Shown one piece after another: positions 54,926 through 64,000 of a stretch of 64,000 nucleotides of DNA. The DNA comes from Endozoicomonas_A sp049275935 (GTDB lineage Bacteria; Pseudomonadota; Gammaproteobacteria; Pseudomonadales; Endozoicomonadaceae), in NCBI RefSeq assembly GCF_049275935.1, contig NZ_CP184830.1:6944001-7008000 (forward strand), in the 5' to 3' direction. The position numbers were made by a program, and so were the translations under genes. The notes beneath the pieces were generated by a model. It ran no database searches. It had not been told where the DNA came from and saw only the letters and a list, made by a program, of their open reading frames with translations. Numbering within the stretch: position 1 is the stretch's first letter; each line of letters begins with the position of its first letter.

Positions 54926-55135
54926 GACATTGAACTTTGCCACTGAGAATTAAATTCGCTCAACAGCTTAGCGGATCTGCCAGTGTGAACTAAATTCTCT
55001 CAACGGCTTACAAAAACGGCCATGAGCGAACAGCCATGAGCGATTGACAGCCATTAGTTATCAGGAGTCGCTTACTCGCGAGGTGCGGTAATCACTTTTC
55101 ACGATAGTCAAAGTACTCAGCACTGAGGTAGTAGA
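54926..55135 (+). promoter_or_regulatory. Leader of copy H
   Basis: Complete leader: two 35-bp units (CTTTGCCACTGAGAATTAAA; CTGCCAGTGTGAACTAAATT), the CAGCCATGAGCGATTGAC unit, the core CTTTTCACGATAGTCAAAGT and CTGAGGTAGTAGA before ATG 55136. A REP fragment (GCGTGGGAACGAGTT) precedes it at about 54906. Confidence 0.6.
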
Positions 55136-58100
55136 ATGACAAATATCCGCCCCAATGCCTTAACACTTTCAGTGGCCATTGCAATCAGCTCTTCCATGAT
55201 TGGCACACAGGCACTGGCGGATCGCAGGCTGCAGACAAAATCTGTCGATATTCATGGCAATGGACATGTAGAGTTCATCCAGAGTGAGGTCATAGTTCAG
55301 CCAACTTTAGACGACGACCAGCAACCAATACCCAAATCCTTTACTACCACTTACCCTGATCAGACTGAAGTCAGAGCGGGTTATGACATCCCTTCTGAAG
55401 GTTTCACGGATGTCCTTTCCGGCTTCGAGGGTGGCGTTTCCATTGTTGATCAGTTTGAAACAGACGAGAATAACGTTGCTCAGAAGTACACCAAAGTTCT
55501 GAAGGTCGGTAATGAGGGGGTTTTCAGGTTCACCCATAACCTTGCAGAAAGGAAACTGCTTATCGAAGTCAGAGACAGAATGACCCATCAGGATTCAATC
55601 AAGGCTGTTCGCGTTCAATCAGGCAACACGCAAACATTAGAACCGTTTACGAAAGTTGCCAGCCCCGAACATCTGGTCGGAGTGCTCAAAGGTGTACATG
55701 AAAGAGCAGGAAACCTTGGCGAAGTTGATAACTATTTTGCCCTTGCCACCCTTGAAGTAGACAAGGTTAAGGTGGAGGGGCGCACCTTCATGCGCCTAAT
55801 CGCCGCGGGTGACCGACCTCCTGAGCTGCAGCGTCTGGGTCAATCGCTTTTTGTCGATGAAGAGGTGCTTTTGGCAGCGGCCACCTCTGCCTATACCCAG
55901 GTTCATGTTCTGGGGGAAGAGGTACAACAGCAAGCTCTCAACGAACTGTTGTCGTACCATAAACCTGTCGGCTATGTTGTTCACGTCGAAGATGACACAC
56001 AGCCTTATCCTGTGCCTGAGGGTTATCCAAAACTGGAAGTGACTGAGGCTCCCGGGGAGATTATAGTTTTCCGCAGTCAAAAACAGAATCCAACCGATCT
56101 CGCTTTTGTGCAAGGTCTCAATGACATGTGGGCGCAAGAATCTGGCTACTGCCCACCCTCTCAAGCAAAAACACAGATCAAAAAAGATAAGGTCAAAAGC
56201 TATCAATACATCATTAGAAGCAGGCAGATGGCATTGCTGGAGGGGTTAGCAGCAGTGCACAATGCCGGACTTGAAGAAGATGGAGAAATGACGCTTGCAT
56301 ACGACCATGATCTGATGACGCCGCTGTCACAATATGAATATCTCCATCAGGCATTAGCCAGTGCAAATTCAGATGGAGCGGATGAATTTGAACTCACAAT
56401 AGGACAGATCGAAATCGCTTCGTCGGTCGTCACATCGACCTGGATGCAGAATCAACTCAAAAAATACTTCAGCTTCAAGCCGGCATTTAGAAATCTCCTG
56501 ACTAATCAGTTCTTTATTCAGAATATTCACGAAGTGATAGCAGATGATAGTGATATCATCCGGGTGCAGGCCGATGATCCCGGGGACGGGGAAGAGTTCG
56601 CTTCCAATATCTTGAGCGACAAGCCCAGTAAGCTGATTGAGATAAAAGTCAGGCAAGAAGAGCTGCTGGCAAAAGAAAGAGAGCTCACCCTGCTTAGAAA
56701 CCAGTTAAAGCTGACAACCGAGAAAACCAGTACCAATGCAAAGGAACAACTAAGAGCACTTCAACTCAGGCAACAAATTGAAGATAAACTTATACAGTTT
56801 CATCAGGAGCTGGGACAACAGAAAAACCAGATACAAACACTTCAGAGGCAAGTCAATCGAATTCCAACACTGGAAAAAAAACTTAGTAACATCAGAGCGT
56901 ATGCGTTACTGGCTCATTTCTCTGTAACAGCATCAAGGCTTGGTATTGATGACTGGATTGATAACCTGCCACTGGAAATGCAATCCAGACGCATCAGTGA
57001 AAGAATTAATGAAATCTTCAGAGTATACGCCGCAACAGGAGAGCCTGATGAAGAAGCATTAAAAGCCAAACCGGCGGCCATTGGCGGCGAGCGCGGTATT
57101 GCTCCGGTCAGTAAAAAAAATCTGGCTATCCTTCAGTCCATTCAACAGCAGCTGCATCAAGCCCTTGGACGACCCGAATTACTCGATTCGGAAAAACTGA
57201 CTACCTTTGAAGGTCAACTCGGGATTACGAATAGCCAACATGACCCTTTAGAGCGTCGCCGTACCATTCTGCAACACCTCAAGCATCAGGCCATTAAGAT
57301 TTTTCAAACACATATTCAGAATCAACAAGAGCACCAGGAACCGAAAAAATGGTTACAGAAACTTCTGCAGGAAATCGAACAAATTACAGAGTTGAAACAA
57401 GAGGCCCATGATGCCAGCGCAGGTGACCTGAAAGTTCGCAACGCTCAAATAGCAATGGAGCTTGGTATTGATTACTGGGATGTTACCCAACCACTGGCAG
57501 AACAAGCCAGGATCATTAGAAAAAAAATTCTTGAAATCAAGCAATTGGCTGCCGCAACAGCACAACCTGATAAAGGAGCTGTAAAAGCAAAAGCGTCGAC
57601 CAATGAAGACGATCTTGCCAGCCTTCAGTTCATTCGCCCGCCAAAGCAACAGCGACTGCAACAAAACGAAGAACCAACTGATGGGGAAATCCGGGAAAGA
57701 CTGGCTTTCTATGAGGGTAAGCTTGATCTGGTTCCGGAAAACGAAGACGACCTTGAAGCTCGTAACCTGGGACTTCAGCAGCGCATCATGCAACTGTCAA
57801 TTGAGATCCATCAACAAAATATTGAGAATCAGCAAAAGCTGGCAAAACGGAGCACCTGGTTACACTTTCTTCAGGAGGAAGTCGACCGAATTCCAATACT
57901 GAGAAAAAAAACTCGTGAAGTAACAGCTGCAGCCATACAGGATTACAACACTCAAATTGCAGCAAAGCTTGGTATTGATAACTGGGATGGTACCCAAACC
58001 CTCGAAGCACAAACCAGACTCATCAACCAGAAAATTAATGAAATCAAGCAAGCCGCTGCAGCCACATCAGCTACCGCAACTTTGATTATCCCAACATCGG

Positions 58101-60541
58101 TTACTGCAACACCGATTGCCTCAACATCGATTGTCCCAAAACCAGTTATCTCAACACCCGTTGCCACAACATTGGTTGCCGCAACATCGGTTGCCGCAAC
58201 AGAACAGACTCAGGAAGAAGCTGTAAAAGCAGAGCTGGCGAGCATTGAACGTCAGCCCGGTCTGGTCCCGGAGAACGAAAAGGACCCGCAAGCCTGTTGC
58301 CGGGCCATTCAGCAACACCATAAGGAGCAGCAAACTCAGACCGATCAACAATATCTGCAGCAACAGAGCATCACGACAGATGCTGAAAAAGAAGCTGAAA
58401 TTAAAGCCTTCTATGCAACTATTGCCGTACATTGTGACATTAAGGATTTTGATAGCAATGCAGATATTGAAGTCAGGACAGCAGACATTGAGAGAATGAA
58501 GGCTGCTCTGAAGCTTGCCGAGAAAGCCGTCGAAAATGATGGCGGTCCCTTCCAGTACACGCCGGGACAGGTAGAAGTTCTGACCGATATGTACGACTTC
58601 ATCCACCAGCACGCGCTCAAGAAACAGGCTCTGGAAGCCGCAATGGGTCTGGCAGCATCTGCAGCCAAAAGCGGTAAGGTGATACCTGAGCTTTCTACTT
58701 TCGATTTTGACGATGAATTTGCCCCCATTCGCTTGCAGGCAAAGGTCGGAAAAGATCTGACGTTTCATCAGGCCAGCCGGATTGCAACCGTCTTCAGGAA
58801 CCTGAAAAGGAGCTTCCCACTCTCCTCTGTCGAGCCGGTAGATAATCAGCCTCAGAACGTCCTGGAAGAAGTCGGGATTCTGGTGCAGAGGATCAGAAAT
58901 GAGTTGGGCAAAGGGCCTCAACAATACGACGAAATCATTAATGGTATGGGCAAAATGGCCATTCACTTCGTCAAGTACGAAGAAGAGGACCTGAAAAGCT
59001 TCCTGGAATACTTCGCTACCCGTTCTGCAACTGGTAACAGGATAATAGCACTGCTGCGAGAAGGTCTGATCAGCAAGATTGAACTTGAAAATTACATTAA
59101 GGCCGTCAGAGGTGTTAATGGTTATCAGACAGTGGCTGAGTTTGAACACTTCCTTGGTGATAAACAGGGTGTCAAGGTGCTGGAGTTCAGGAAGGTTATC
59201 CAGATGCTGTCCGATGAGGGTGCCGAGCAATTCATGAAGATTGCCATTACTCCTGTGACCTTGACTGCAACTGGCCCGGCGGGCATGAAAGAGTCCGTTG
59301 ACGGCATGAAAGAGTACGCCGCTGCGGTCATCGCCAACTACGTTCTGGATGATATTGCCTTTGAAAATGGTCGCAGAACAGCAGCGTTTCTAGCCAATGT
59401 TCAGGAGACCCTGACACCTTATGCCAATGCTGCCGGGCTGTCTGAATCAGAATTGATCCAGGCTATCCATGATACCTTGATGCAGGCTCATGCCGCAGCG
59501 GTTGAGCAGGAGCTAACTAACTACTGGATCAAGCCTTCAGCCTTTCTGGTGCAGGCTGTCACCTGGTACTACGCCAGCTACAAACCGCTACTGATAACCC
59601 ATACCGCCCGGCAGGCTGCCGAGCAGTCTGCCATAAACATGTCATTCCTCTATCTGCTGGATCTGACCAACCGGGGTGATTACCTGCACAGAATGCTCAC
59701 ACCTTTCCAGCACTGGTTGGAACGTTATGGTGTTGATCCTGACCGAACCGGCCAATACGCCTACCACAATGTAATTGAACAGGTCTCTGAAGTGGGCGGT
59801 CTGGCCATGCCATTGGGCAAGGCCGCTGCTTCAGTCATTCTGTTAAAAACCGGTTCCATATTGTTTGCCAGACAGTACAACGCCAATCCGCAGATGTATC
59901 GCAGCATTTCCCGTCTGGTACCTGAAATAGTGAAATCCATGGGTTCCCGACAAGGGGTACAGGTGCCGCTTCTGCACAGGGTGACACCACAAAAAGTGAA
60001 AACTCTGGCCTCGACCACGGCCGCTCTGGTGCTGGGTCCGGTAGCCACTGTCGGAGCATACGCCCATGGACTTATATCCGGATTCACCTATGCCCAAACC
60101 TTCGGATTCGCTCTGGCGTCGAGTCTCACTTTCGACTTCTTTATGAACGACAACAAGATGCTCACTCAGTGGCTCGGTGGCCCCCTGGGACGAAGTCTTG
60201 ACAAATTTAACCGCTGGCGAGGCATGGGTGAATCGGACGATGACTATGTAAAACGCACAGCTATTGCCGCGCCTCAATATTTCAGTGAAACCGATGACGA
60301 GTATGCCTACCGTGTTAAAGCCAACAACACAATGTATGGCTGGACACGACATGAAAATTATCTGCAGTTCCGTGAACGCCGGGATCGCACCATCAAACTG
60401 TTTGAGAATGGCTGGGAGAAATACTTCAGGGAAAATGTGCCTAAATGGTCGTTCTCCCACGCAAAAAGTATTCCTTATTCCTACACTCTGGGTACCTTCT
60501 ACGAATGGGGTGACAAAAAGATGAGAAATTTTTCACGGTAA
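55136..60541 (+). CDS. Giant secreted coiled-coil array protein, copy H (1801 aa)
   Basis: The signal peptide ends GTQALADRR. N-terminal domain as in copies B and I (KPVGYVVHVEDDTQPYPVP). Coiled coil at about 500-590, then paired modules (SRLGIDDWIDNLPLEMQ; MELGIDYWDVTQPLAEQ; AKLGIDNWDGTQTLEAQ). A Thr/Ala/Pro-rich linker lies at about 975-1022, followed by one FYATIAVHCDIKDFDSNADI module. That module joins in frame to the helix before the C-terminal domain (VRTADIERMKAALKLAEKAV, about 58470), so blocks present in other copies are absent. The C-terminal domain spans about 1136-1785. The last residues (NFSR) and the stop codon come from the leader of copy I. Family unknown. Confidence 0.92.
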   Translation: MTNIRPNALTLSVAIAISSSMIGTQALADRRLQTKSVDIHGNGHVEFIQSEVIVQPTLDDDQQPIPKSFTTTYPDQTEVRAGYDIPSEGFTDVLSGFEGGVSIVDQFETDENNVAQKYTKVLKVGNEGVFRFTHNLAERKLLIEVRDRMTHQDSIKAVRVQSGNTQTLEPFTKVASPEHLVGVLKGVHERAGNLGEVDNYFALATLEVDKVKVEGRTFMRLIAAGDRPPELQRLGQSLFVDEEVLLAAATSAYTQVHVLGEEVQQQALNELLSYHKPVGYVVHVEDDTQPYPVPEGYPKLEVTEAPGEIIVFRSQKQNPTDLAFVQGLNDMWAQESGYCPPSQAKTQIKKDKVKSYQYIIRSRQMALLEGLAAVHNAGLEEDGEMTLAYDHDLMTPLSQYEYLHQALASANSDGADEFELTIGQIEIASSVVTSTWMQNQLKKYFSFKPAFRNLLTNQFFIQNIHEVIADDSDIIRVQADDPGDGEEFASNILSDKPSKLIEIKVRQEELLAKERELTLLRNQLKLTTEKTSTNAKEQLRALQLRQQIEDKLIQFHQELGQQKNQIQTLQRQVNRIPTLEKKLSNIRAYALLAHFSVTASRLGIDDWIDNLPLEMQSRRISERINEIFRVYAATGEPDEEALKAKPAAIGGERGIAPVSKKNLAILQSIQQQLHQALGRPELLDSEKLTTFEGQLGITNSQHDPLERRRTILQHLKHQAIKIFQTHIQNQQEHQEPKKWLQKLLQEIEQITELKQEAHDASAGDLKVRNAQIAMELGIDYWDVTQPLAEQARIIRKKILEIKQLAAATAQPDKGAVKAKASTNEDDLASLQFIRPPKQQRLQQNEEPTDGEIRERLAFYEGKLDLVPENEDDLEARNLGLQQRIMQLSIEIHQQNIENQQKLAKRSTWLHFLQEEVDRIPILRKKTREVTAAAIQDYNTQIAAKLGIDNWDGTQTLEAQTRLINQKINEIKQAAAATSATATLIIPTSVTATPIASTSIVPKPVISTPVATTLVAATSVAATEQTQEEAVKAELASIERQPGLVPENEKDPQACCRAIQQHHKEQQTQTDQQYLQQQSITTDAEKEAEIKAFYATIAVHCDIKDFDSNADIEVRTADIERMKAALKLAEKAVENDGGPFQYTPGQVEVLTDMYDFIHQHALKKQALEAAMGLAASAAKSGKVIPELSTFDFDDEFAPIRLQAKVGKDLTFHQASRIATVFRNLKRSFPLSSVEPVDNQPQNVLEEVGILVQRIRNELGKGPQQYDEIINGMGKMAIHFVKYEEEDLKSFLEYFATRSATGNRIIALLREGLISKIELENYIKAVRGVNGYQTVAEFEHFLGDKQGVKVLEFRKVIQMLSDEGAEQFMKIAITPVTLTATGPAGMKESVDGMKEYAAAVIANYVLDDIAFENGRRTAAFLANVQETLTPYANAAGLSESELIQAIHDTLMQAHAAAVEQELTNYWIKPSAFLVQAVTWYYASYKPLLITHTARQAAEQSAINMSFLYLLDLTNRGDYLHRMLTPFQHWLERYGVDPDRTGQYAYHNVIEQVSEVGGLAMPLGKAAASVILLKTGSILFARQYNANPQMYRSISRLVPEIVKSMGSRQGVQVPLLHRVTPQKVKTLASTTAALVLGPVATVGAYAHGLISGFTYAQTFGFALASSLTFDFFMNDNKMLTQWLGGPLGRSLDKFNRWRGMGESDDDYVKRTAIAAPQYFSETDDEYAYRVKANNTMYGWTRHENYLQFRERRDRTIKLFENGWEKYFRENVPKWSFSHAKSIPYSYTLGTFYEWGDKKMRNFSR
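58060..58202 (+). repeat. Thr/Ala/Pro-rich coding repeat in copy H
   Basis: Degenerate 15-bp units coding xxxTSVTAT-type pentamers (for example TSVTATPIASTSIV). Related to the tract in copy I at 63527-63716 and the 45-bp units of copy D. Confidence 0.7.
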
Positions 60542-60569
60542 TCAAATTACTCTGCTCTGAGGTAACAGA
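60529..60569 (+). promoter_or_regulatory. Truncated leader of copy I, overlapping the end of copy H
   Basis: Only TTTTTCACGGTAATCAAATT, ACTCTGCTC and TGAGGTAACAG remain. The TAA in CACGGTAATC is the stop codon of copy H, so H and I are 28 bp apart and presumably cotranscribed. Confidence 0.6.
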
Positions 60570-63500
60570 ATGACGAATACTCGCCCCCATGCATTAAGCT
60601 TTGCTGTGGCCGTTGCAGTTAGCTCTTCCATCATAAGTACACAGGCACTGGCTGATTCAAGGTTGCAGATAAAATCTGTCGATATTTCGGACAATGGACA
60701 GGTGGAGTTTACCCAGAGTGTGGTCATAGTTCAGCCAACTTTAGGTGATGATCAGCAGCCAATACCCAAATCCTATACAACCACCTACCCTGATCAGGCT
60801 CAAGCCAGAGCGGGCTACGAGGTTCCTTCCGAAGGCTTCACAGACGTTCTTTCTGGCATCGAAGGGGGGGTTTCCAGTGTTGATCAGTTTGAAACAGACG
60901 ACAATGACGTTGCTCAGAAATACACCAAAGTCCTCAAGGTGGGTGATGAGGGAGTCTTCAGGTTCACCCACAACCTTGCAGAAGAGAAACTGGTCATTGA
61001 AGTCAGAAAAGGTATGACCGACCAGCATTCAATTGCGGCCATTCGTGCTCAATCAGGTGACATCGAATCATTAGAACCATCAACGGAAATCGCCAATCCC
61101 ACACAGCTGGCGGGAGTGCTGAAAGGTGCCCATGGAAGAGCGGGAAACCTTGGCACAAGCGATCACTATGTCGCCCTGACCACCATTCCAGTTAGAAAAG
61201 TTGAAGTGAACGGGCGCACCTTTATGCGTCATATTGTTGCGGGCGATCAGCCCCCTGAACTGGAGCACCTGGGGCAGTCGCTCTTTGTTAATGATGAGGC
61301 TCTTTTAGCAGCAGCCACTTCTGCCTACATCCAGGTCCATGTTCTGGGAAAAGATATACAACAGAAAGCGCTCAAAAAACTGCTGTCGTACCATAAACCT
61401 GTCGGCTATGTTGTACTCGCTGAGGATGACACACAGCCATATCCTCTGCCTGAGGATTATCCAATGCTGAAAGTGACTGAGGCTCCCGGAGAGGTTATTG
61501 TTTTTCGCGGTCAAAAACAGAATTCGGCCGATGTCGCTTTTGTGGAAGGTCTCTATGACATGTGGGTGCAGGAACCTGGCTACAACACCCTCTCTAAAAC
61601 ATCAGCAAAGATTAAAAAAGATAAGGTCAAAAGCTACCAGTACACCATTCGAAGCAGGCAGATGGCACTGCTGGAGGATTTAGCGGCAGAGCGCAATGTC
61701 GAACCTGACGAAGATGGAAAAATGATACTTGCTTGCGAAGGCGAACTGAGGGCGCTGTCACATTATGAATATCTCCATCAGGCATTAACCATTGCAACTA
61801 AAGATGGAGCAGATGAATTTGAACTCACAACAGGACAGATCGAAGTGGCTTCCTCGGTTGTTACATCAACCTGGATGCATGATCAACTGGAAAAACACTT
61901 TAGCTTCAAACCTGCAATCAGAAACCTTCTGACGGATCAATTCTTTATCGAGAGTATGCGGGAAGTGATACCGGATGGCAGTGATATCATCCTGGCGCAG
62001 GCCGATACTAACGAGGACAGGGAAGAGTTTGCTGCCAAAGTCACGAGCGACACGCCCGAACAGCTGATTGAGATGAACACCAGGCAAAAAGAGCAGCTGA
62101 CAAAAGAAAGCGAACTCATCCAGCCCGGAAACCAGTTAAAGCTTACAACGGAGAAAAACAGTAACAGTGAAAAGGAAACAGTAAGAGTGCTTAAACTCAG
62201 GCAGCAAACTGTAGGTAAACTTACACAGTTTCAGCAAGAGCTGGAACGACAGAACGCACTGATACAAAAACTTCAGCTGCAAGTCAGTCGAATTCCAGCG
62301 CTGGAAAAAAAAACCAGTAGTGCCAAAACCCATGCCTTGATAGCTCAGTACGCCACAATGGCAGCACGGCTTGGTATTAATGGCTGGGATGATAGCCTTT
62401 CAATAGAAGAACAATCCAGACGCATTATTGAGAGAACTGATGAAATCTTAAGAGTATACGCCTCAGCAGGGCAGTCTCATGAAGGAGCGTTAAAAGCAAA
62501 TCCGGCGACCATTGGCGGCAAGTGCATTATTGCTTCGGTCAATAAAAAAAATCTGGCTACCCTTCATTCCATTCAAAGACAGCTACGACAAAATGCTAAA
62601 CTGCCCAACGCTCAAGCTTTGGAAAAACTGACTGCCTTTGAAGGTCAGCTCGGCCTGGTGACGAATAACCGATGTAGCCCTACAGACCGTCGCCGGGCCA
62701 TTCAACTGCACCTTATGCATCAGGCCATTGAGATTTTTCAAACACATATTCAGAATCCACAAAAGCATGAAGAACCGAAAAAATGGTTACAGAAACTTCT
62801 GCAGGAAATCGAACAAATTCCAAAGCTGAAACAACAAGCTCGTGATGCCAGAGCAAGTGCCTTAAAAGTTCGCAACGCTCAAATGGCAATAGATCTCGGT
62901 ATTGATCACTGGGATGATAAACTGCCACCTGAAGAACAAGCCAGCATCATTAGACAAAAAACTCTTGAAATCAGGCAATTGGCTGCCGTAACAGAACAGC
63001 CTGATAGAGAAGCTGTGCAAGCAAAAACGTCAGCCATTGGAAGCAAGAGGCGTTTTGTCTGGGACAATAAAGAGGATCTGACTGCCCTTCGGTTCATTCG
63101 CCCGTCAAAGCAACAGCGGCTGCAAGATAACGAAGAACTAACTGATGGGGAAATCCGGGAAAGACTGGCCTTCTATGAAGGTAAGCTCGATCTGGTTCCA
63201 GAAAACGAAGATGACCTTGAGGCCCGCAACCTGGGGCTTCAGCAGCGCATCAAGCAGCTGTCACTGGAGATCCATCAACAAAATGTTGAGAATCAGCAAA
63301 AGATCGTAAAACGGAGCACCTGGTTACGCTTTCTCGAGGAAGAAGTCGACCGAATTCCAGTGCTGAGAAAAAAAGCTCGTGAAGCAACAGCTGCAGCTAT
63401 ACAGGATTACAACAGTCAAATTGCAGCAAAGCTTGGTATTGATAACTGGGATGGTACCCAAACCCCCGAAGAACAAGCCAAAATCATCAGCCAGAAAATT

Positions 63501-64000
63501 AATGAAATCAAGCAACCTGCTGCAGCCACATCAGCTACCGCAACATTGATTGCCCCAACATCGGTTACCGCAACACCGATTGCCCCAACATCGGTTGCCC
63601 CAACATCGGTTGCCCCAACACCGATTGCCGCAACATCGGTTGTCGCAACCTTAATTGCCCCAACACCGGTTACCGCAACACCGGTTGCTGCAACACCAGC
63701 TACCGCAACAGAACAGCCTTGGGAAGAAGCTGAAAATGAACTGGAGACTGCTCATCAAAAACTGAATGCTCTGGTACTAGAGGGCGGTGATGATGCCAGT
63801 GGCGACAAGATCCAGCAACCAATTCAGGAACAGGTCCGTCGGGAAGCTGAGATTGAAGTCAGGAAGGCAGACCTTGAGAGAATGCAGGATACCCTGAAGG
63901 CCGCCGGAAAAGCCCTCGAAAATAATGGCGGTCCCTTCCAGGACACACCGTGGCATTTAGAAGTACTGACCGATATGCACGACTTCGTCCACCTGCACGC
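60570..64000 (+). CDS. Giant secreted coiled-coil array protein, copy I (3' end outside window)
   Basis: Open from ATG 60570 (MTNTRPHALSFAVAVAVSSS) to the window edge, at least 1143 codons. The signal peptide ends STQALADSR. N-terminal domain to about 370. Coiled coil at about 500-590, then modules ARLGINGWDDSLSIEEQ, IDLGIDHWDDKLPPEEQ and AKLGIDNWDGTQTPEEQ with intervening LAFYEGKLDLVPENEDDLEA units. The layout closely follows copy H, and the two are clearly recent duplicates. A Thr/Ala/Pro-rich linker spans about 987-1049. The start of the C-terminal domain is reached (GPFQDTPWHLEVL at about 63930). I read the frame through by hand and found no stop. Family unknown. Confidence 0.9.
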   Translation, partial: MTNTRPHALSFAVAVAVSSSIISTQALADSRLQIKSVDISDNGQVEFTQSVVIVQPTLGDDQQPIPKSYTTTYPDQAQARAGYEVPSEGFTDVLSGIEGGVSSVDQFETDDNDVAQKYTKVLKVGDEGVFRFTHNLAEEKLVIEVRKGMTDQHSIAAIRAQSGDIESLEPSTEIANPTQLAGVLKGAHGRAGNLGTSDHYVALTTIPVRKVEVNGRTFMRHIVAGDQPPELEHLGQSLFVNDEALLAAATSAYIQVHVLGKDIQQKALKKLLSYHKPVGYVVLAEDDTQPYPLPEDYPMLKVTEAPGEVIVFRGQKQNSADVAFVEGLYDMWVQEPGYNTLSKTSAKIKKDKVKSYQYTIRSRQMALLEDLAAERNVEPDEDGKMILACEGELRALSHYEYLHQALTIATKDGADEFELTTGQIEVASSVVTSTWMHDQLEKHFSFKPAIRNLLTDQFFIESMREVIPDGSDIILAQADTNEDREEFAAKVTSDTPEQLIEMNTRQKEQLTKESELIQPGNQLKLTTEKNSNSEKETVRVLKLRQQTVGKLTQFQQELERQNALIQKLQLQVSRIPALEKKTSSAKTHALIAQYATMAARLGINGWDDSLSIEEQSRRIIERTDEILRVYASAGQSHEGALKANPATIGGKCIIASVNKKNLATLHSIQRQLRQNAKLPNAQALEKLTAFEGQLGLVTNNRCSPTDRRRAIQLHLMHQAIEIFQTHIQNPQKHEEPKKWLQKLLQEIEQIPKLKQQARDARASALKVRNAQMAIDLGIDHWDDKLPPEEQASIIRQKTLEIRQLAAVTEQPDREAVQAKTSAIGSKRRFVWDNKEDLTALRFIRPSKQQRLQDNEELTDGEIRERLAFYEGKLDLVPENEDDLEARNLGLQQRIKQLSLEIHQQNVENQQKIVKRSTWLRFLEEEVDRIPVLRKKAREATAAAIQDYNSQIAAKLGIDNWDGTQTPEEQAKIISQKINEIKQPAAATSATATLIAPTSVTATPIAPTSVAPTSVAPTPIAATSVVATLIAPTPVTATPVAATPATATEQPWEEAENELETAHQKLNALVLEGGDDASGDKIQQPIQEQVRREAEIEVRKADLERMQDTLKAAGKALENNGGPFQDTPWHLEVLTDMHDFVHLH
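63527..63716 (+). repeat. 15-bp coding repeats (Ala/Thr/Pro/Val/Ile) in copy I
   Basis: About twelve 15-bp units such as ATTGCCCCAACATCG and GTTACCGCAACACCG, coding alternating IAPTS and VTATP pentamers. Longer than the corresponding tract in copy H, so unit number varies between neighbours. Confidence 0.85.

Overview
The window looks like part of the chromosome of a marine, probably host-associated gammaproteobacterium. Endozoicomonas or a relative is my best guess, from the mix of IS1182 and IS110/IS1111 elements, the palindromic REP repeats whose translation reads MHSHAERGNEL, CGTCATTCCCGC-type MITEs and very large repetitive secreted proteins. This is inference; no taxonomic marker gene is present.

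About 50 kb is a head-to-tail array of nine paralogous giant genes, all on the + strand, called copies A to I here. Copy A lacks its 5' end (window edge), B, D, E, F, G and H are complete (1559-3504 residues), C is broken by nested insertion sequences, and I runs off the right edge. Every copy whose start is visible has a Sec-type signal peptide and a conserved N-terminal domain of about 370 residues. A charged, coiled-coil, repeat-rich centre of very variable length follows, then a conserved C-terminal domain of about 650 residues with a hydrophobic pair near its end. I do not recognise the family. The pattern of constant ends, modular middle, in-frame deletions and duplications, and DNA-level identity in the 3' ends suggests a recombining family of secreted proteins. 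Copies D and F end in -RDEL, which in a eukaryotic host would be an ER-retrieval signal.

Between copy A and copy B (4.56-12.73 kb) lies a cargo block with a defence-island character. It holds the C-terminal part of an Hsp90-like ATPase with a PD-(D/E)xK-like motif, a fragment of a phage late control D gene, an AAA ATPase plus nuclease-like pair, an AbiEi/AbiEii type IV toxin-antitoxin pair with a clear promoter, operator and upstream repeat array, and an AAA ATPase plus DUF4276 (TOPRIM-like) pair. The block is bracketed by two copies of the last 175 bp of the giant gene, so it was inserted into the array.

Copy C (19.6-27.5 kb) carries an IS1182-family element flanked by CTAG. That element has an IS1111-group element inserted exactly within its right terminal inverted repeat. 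The non-coding 3' segment of the IS1111 element, where this group encodes its guide RNA, contains a 9-nt match to the target repeat.

Intergenic regions of the array hold a conserved leader with a strong ribosome binding site, duplicated MITEs, REP palindromes and short tandem repeats. I saw no tRNA, rRNA, CRISPR array or replication origin.
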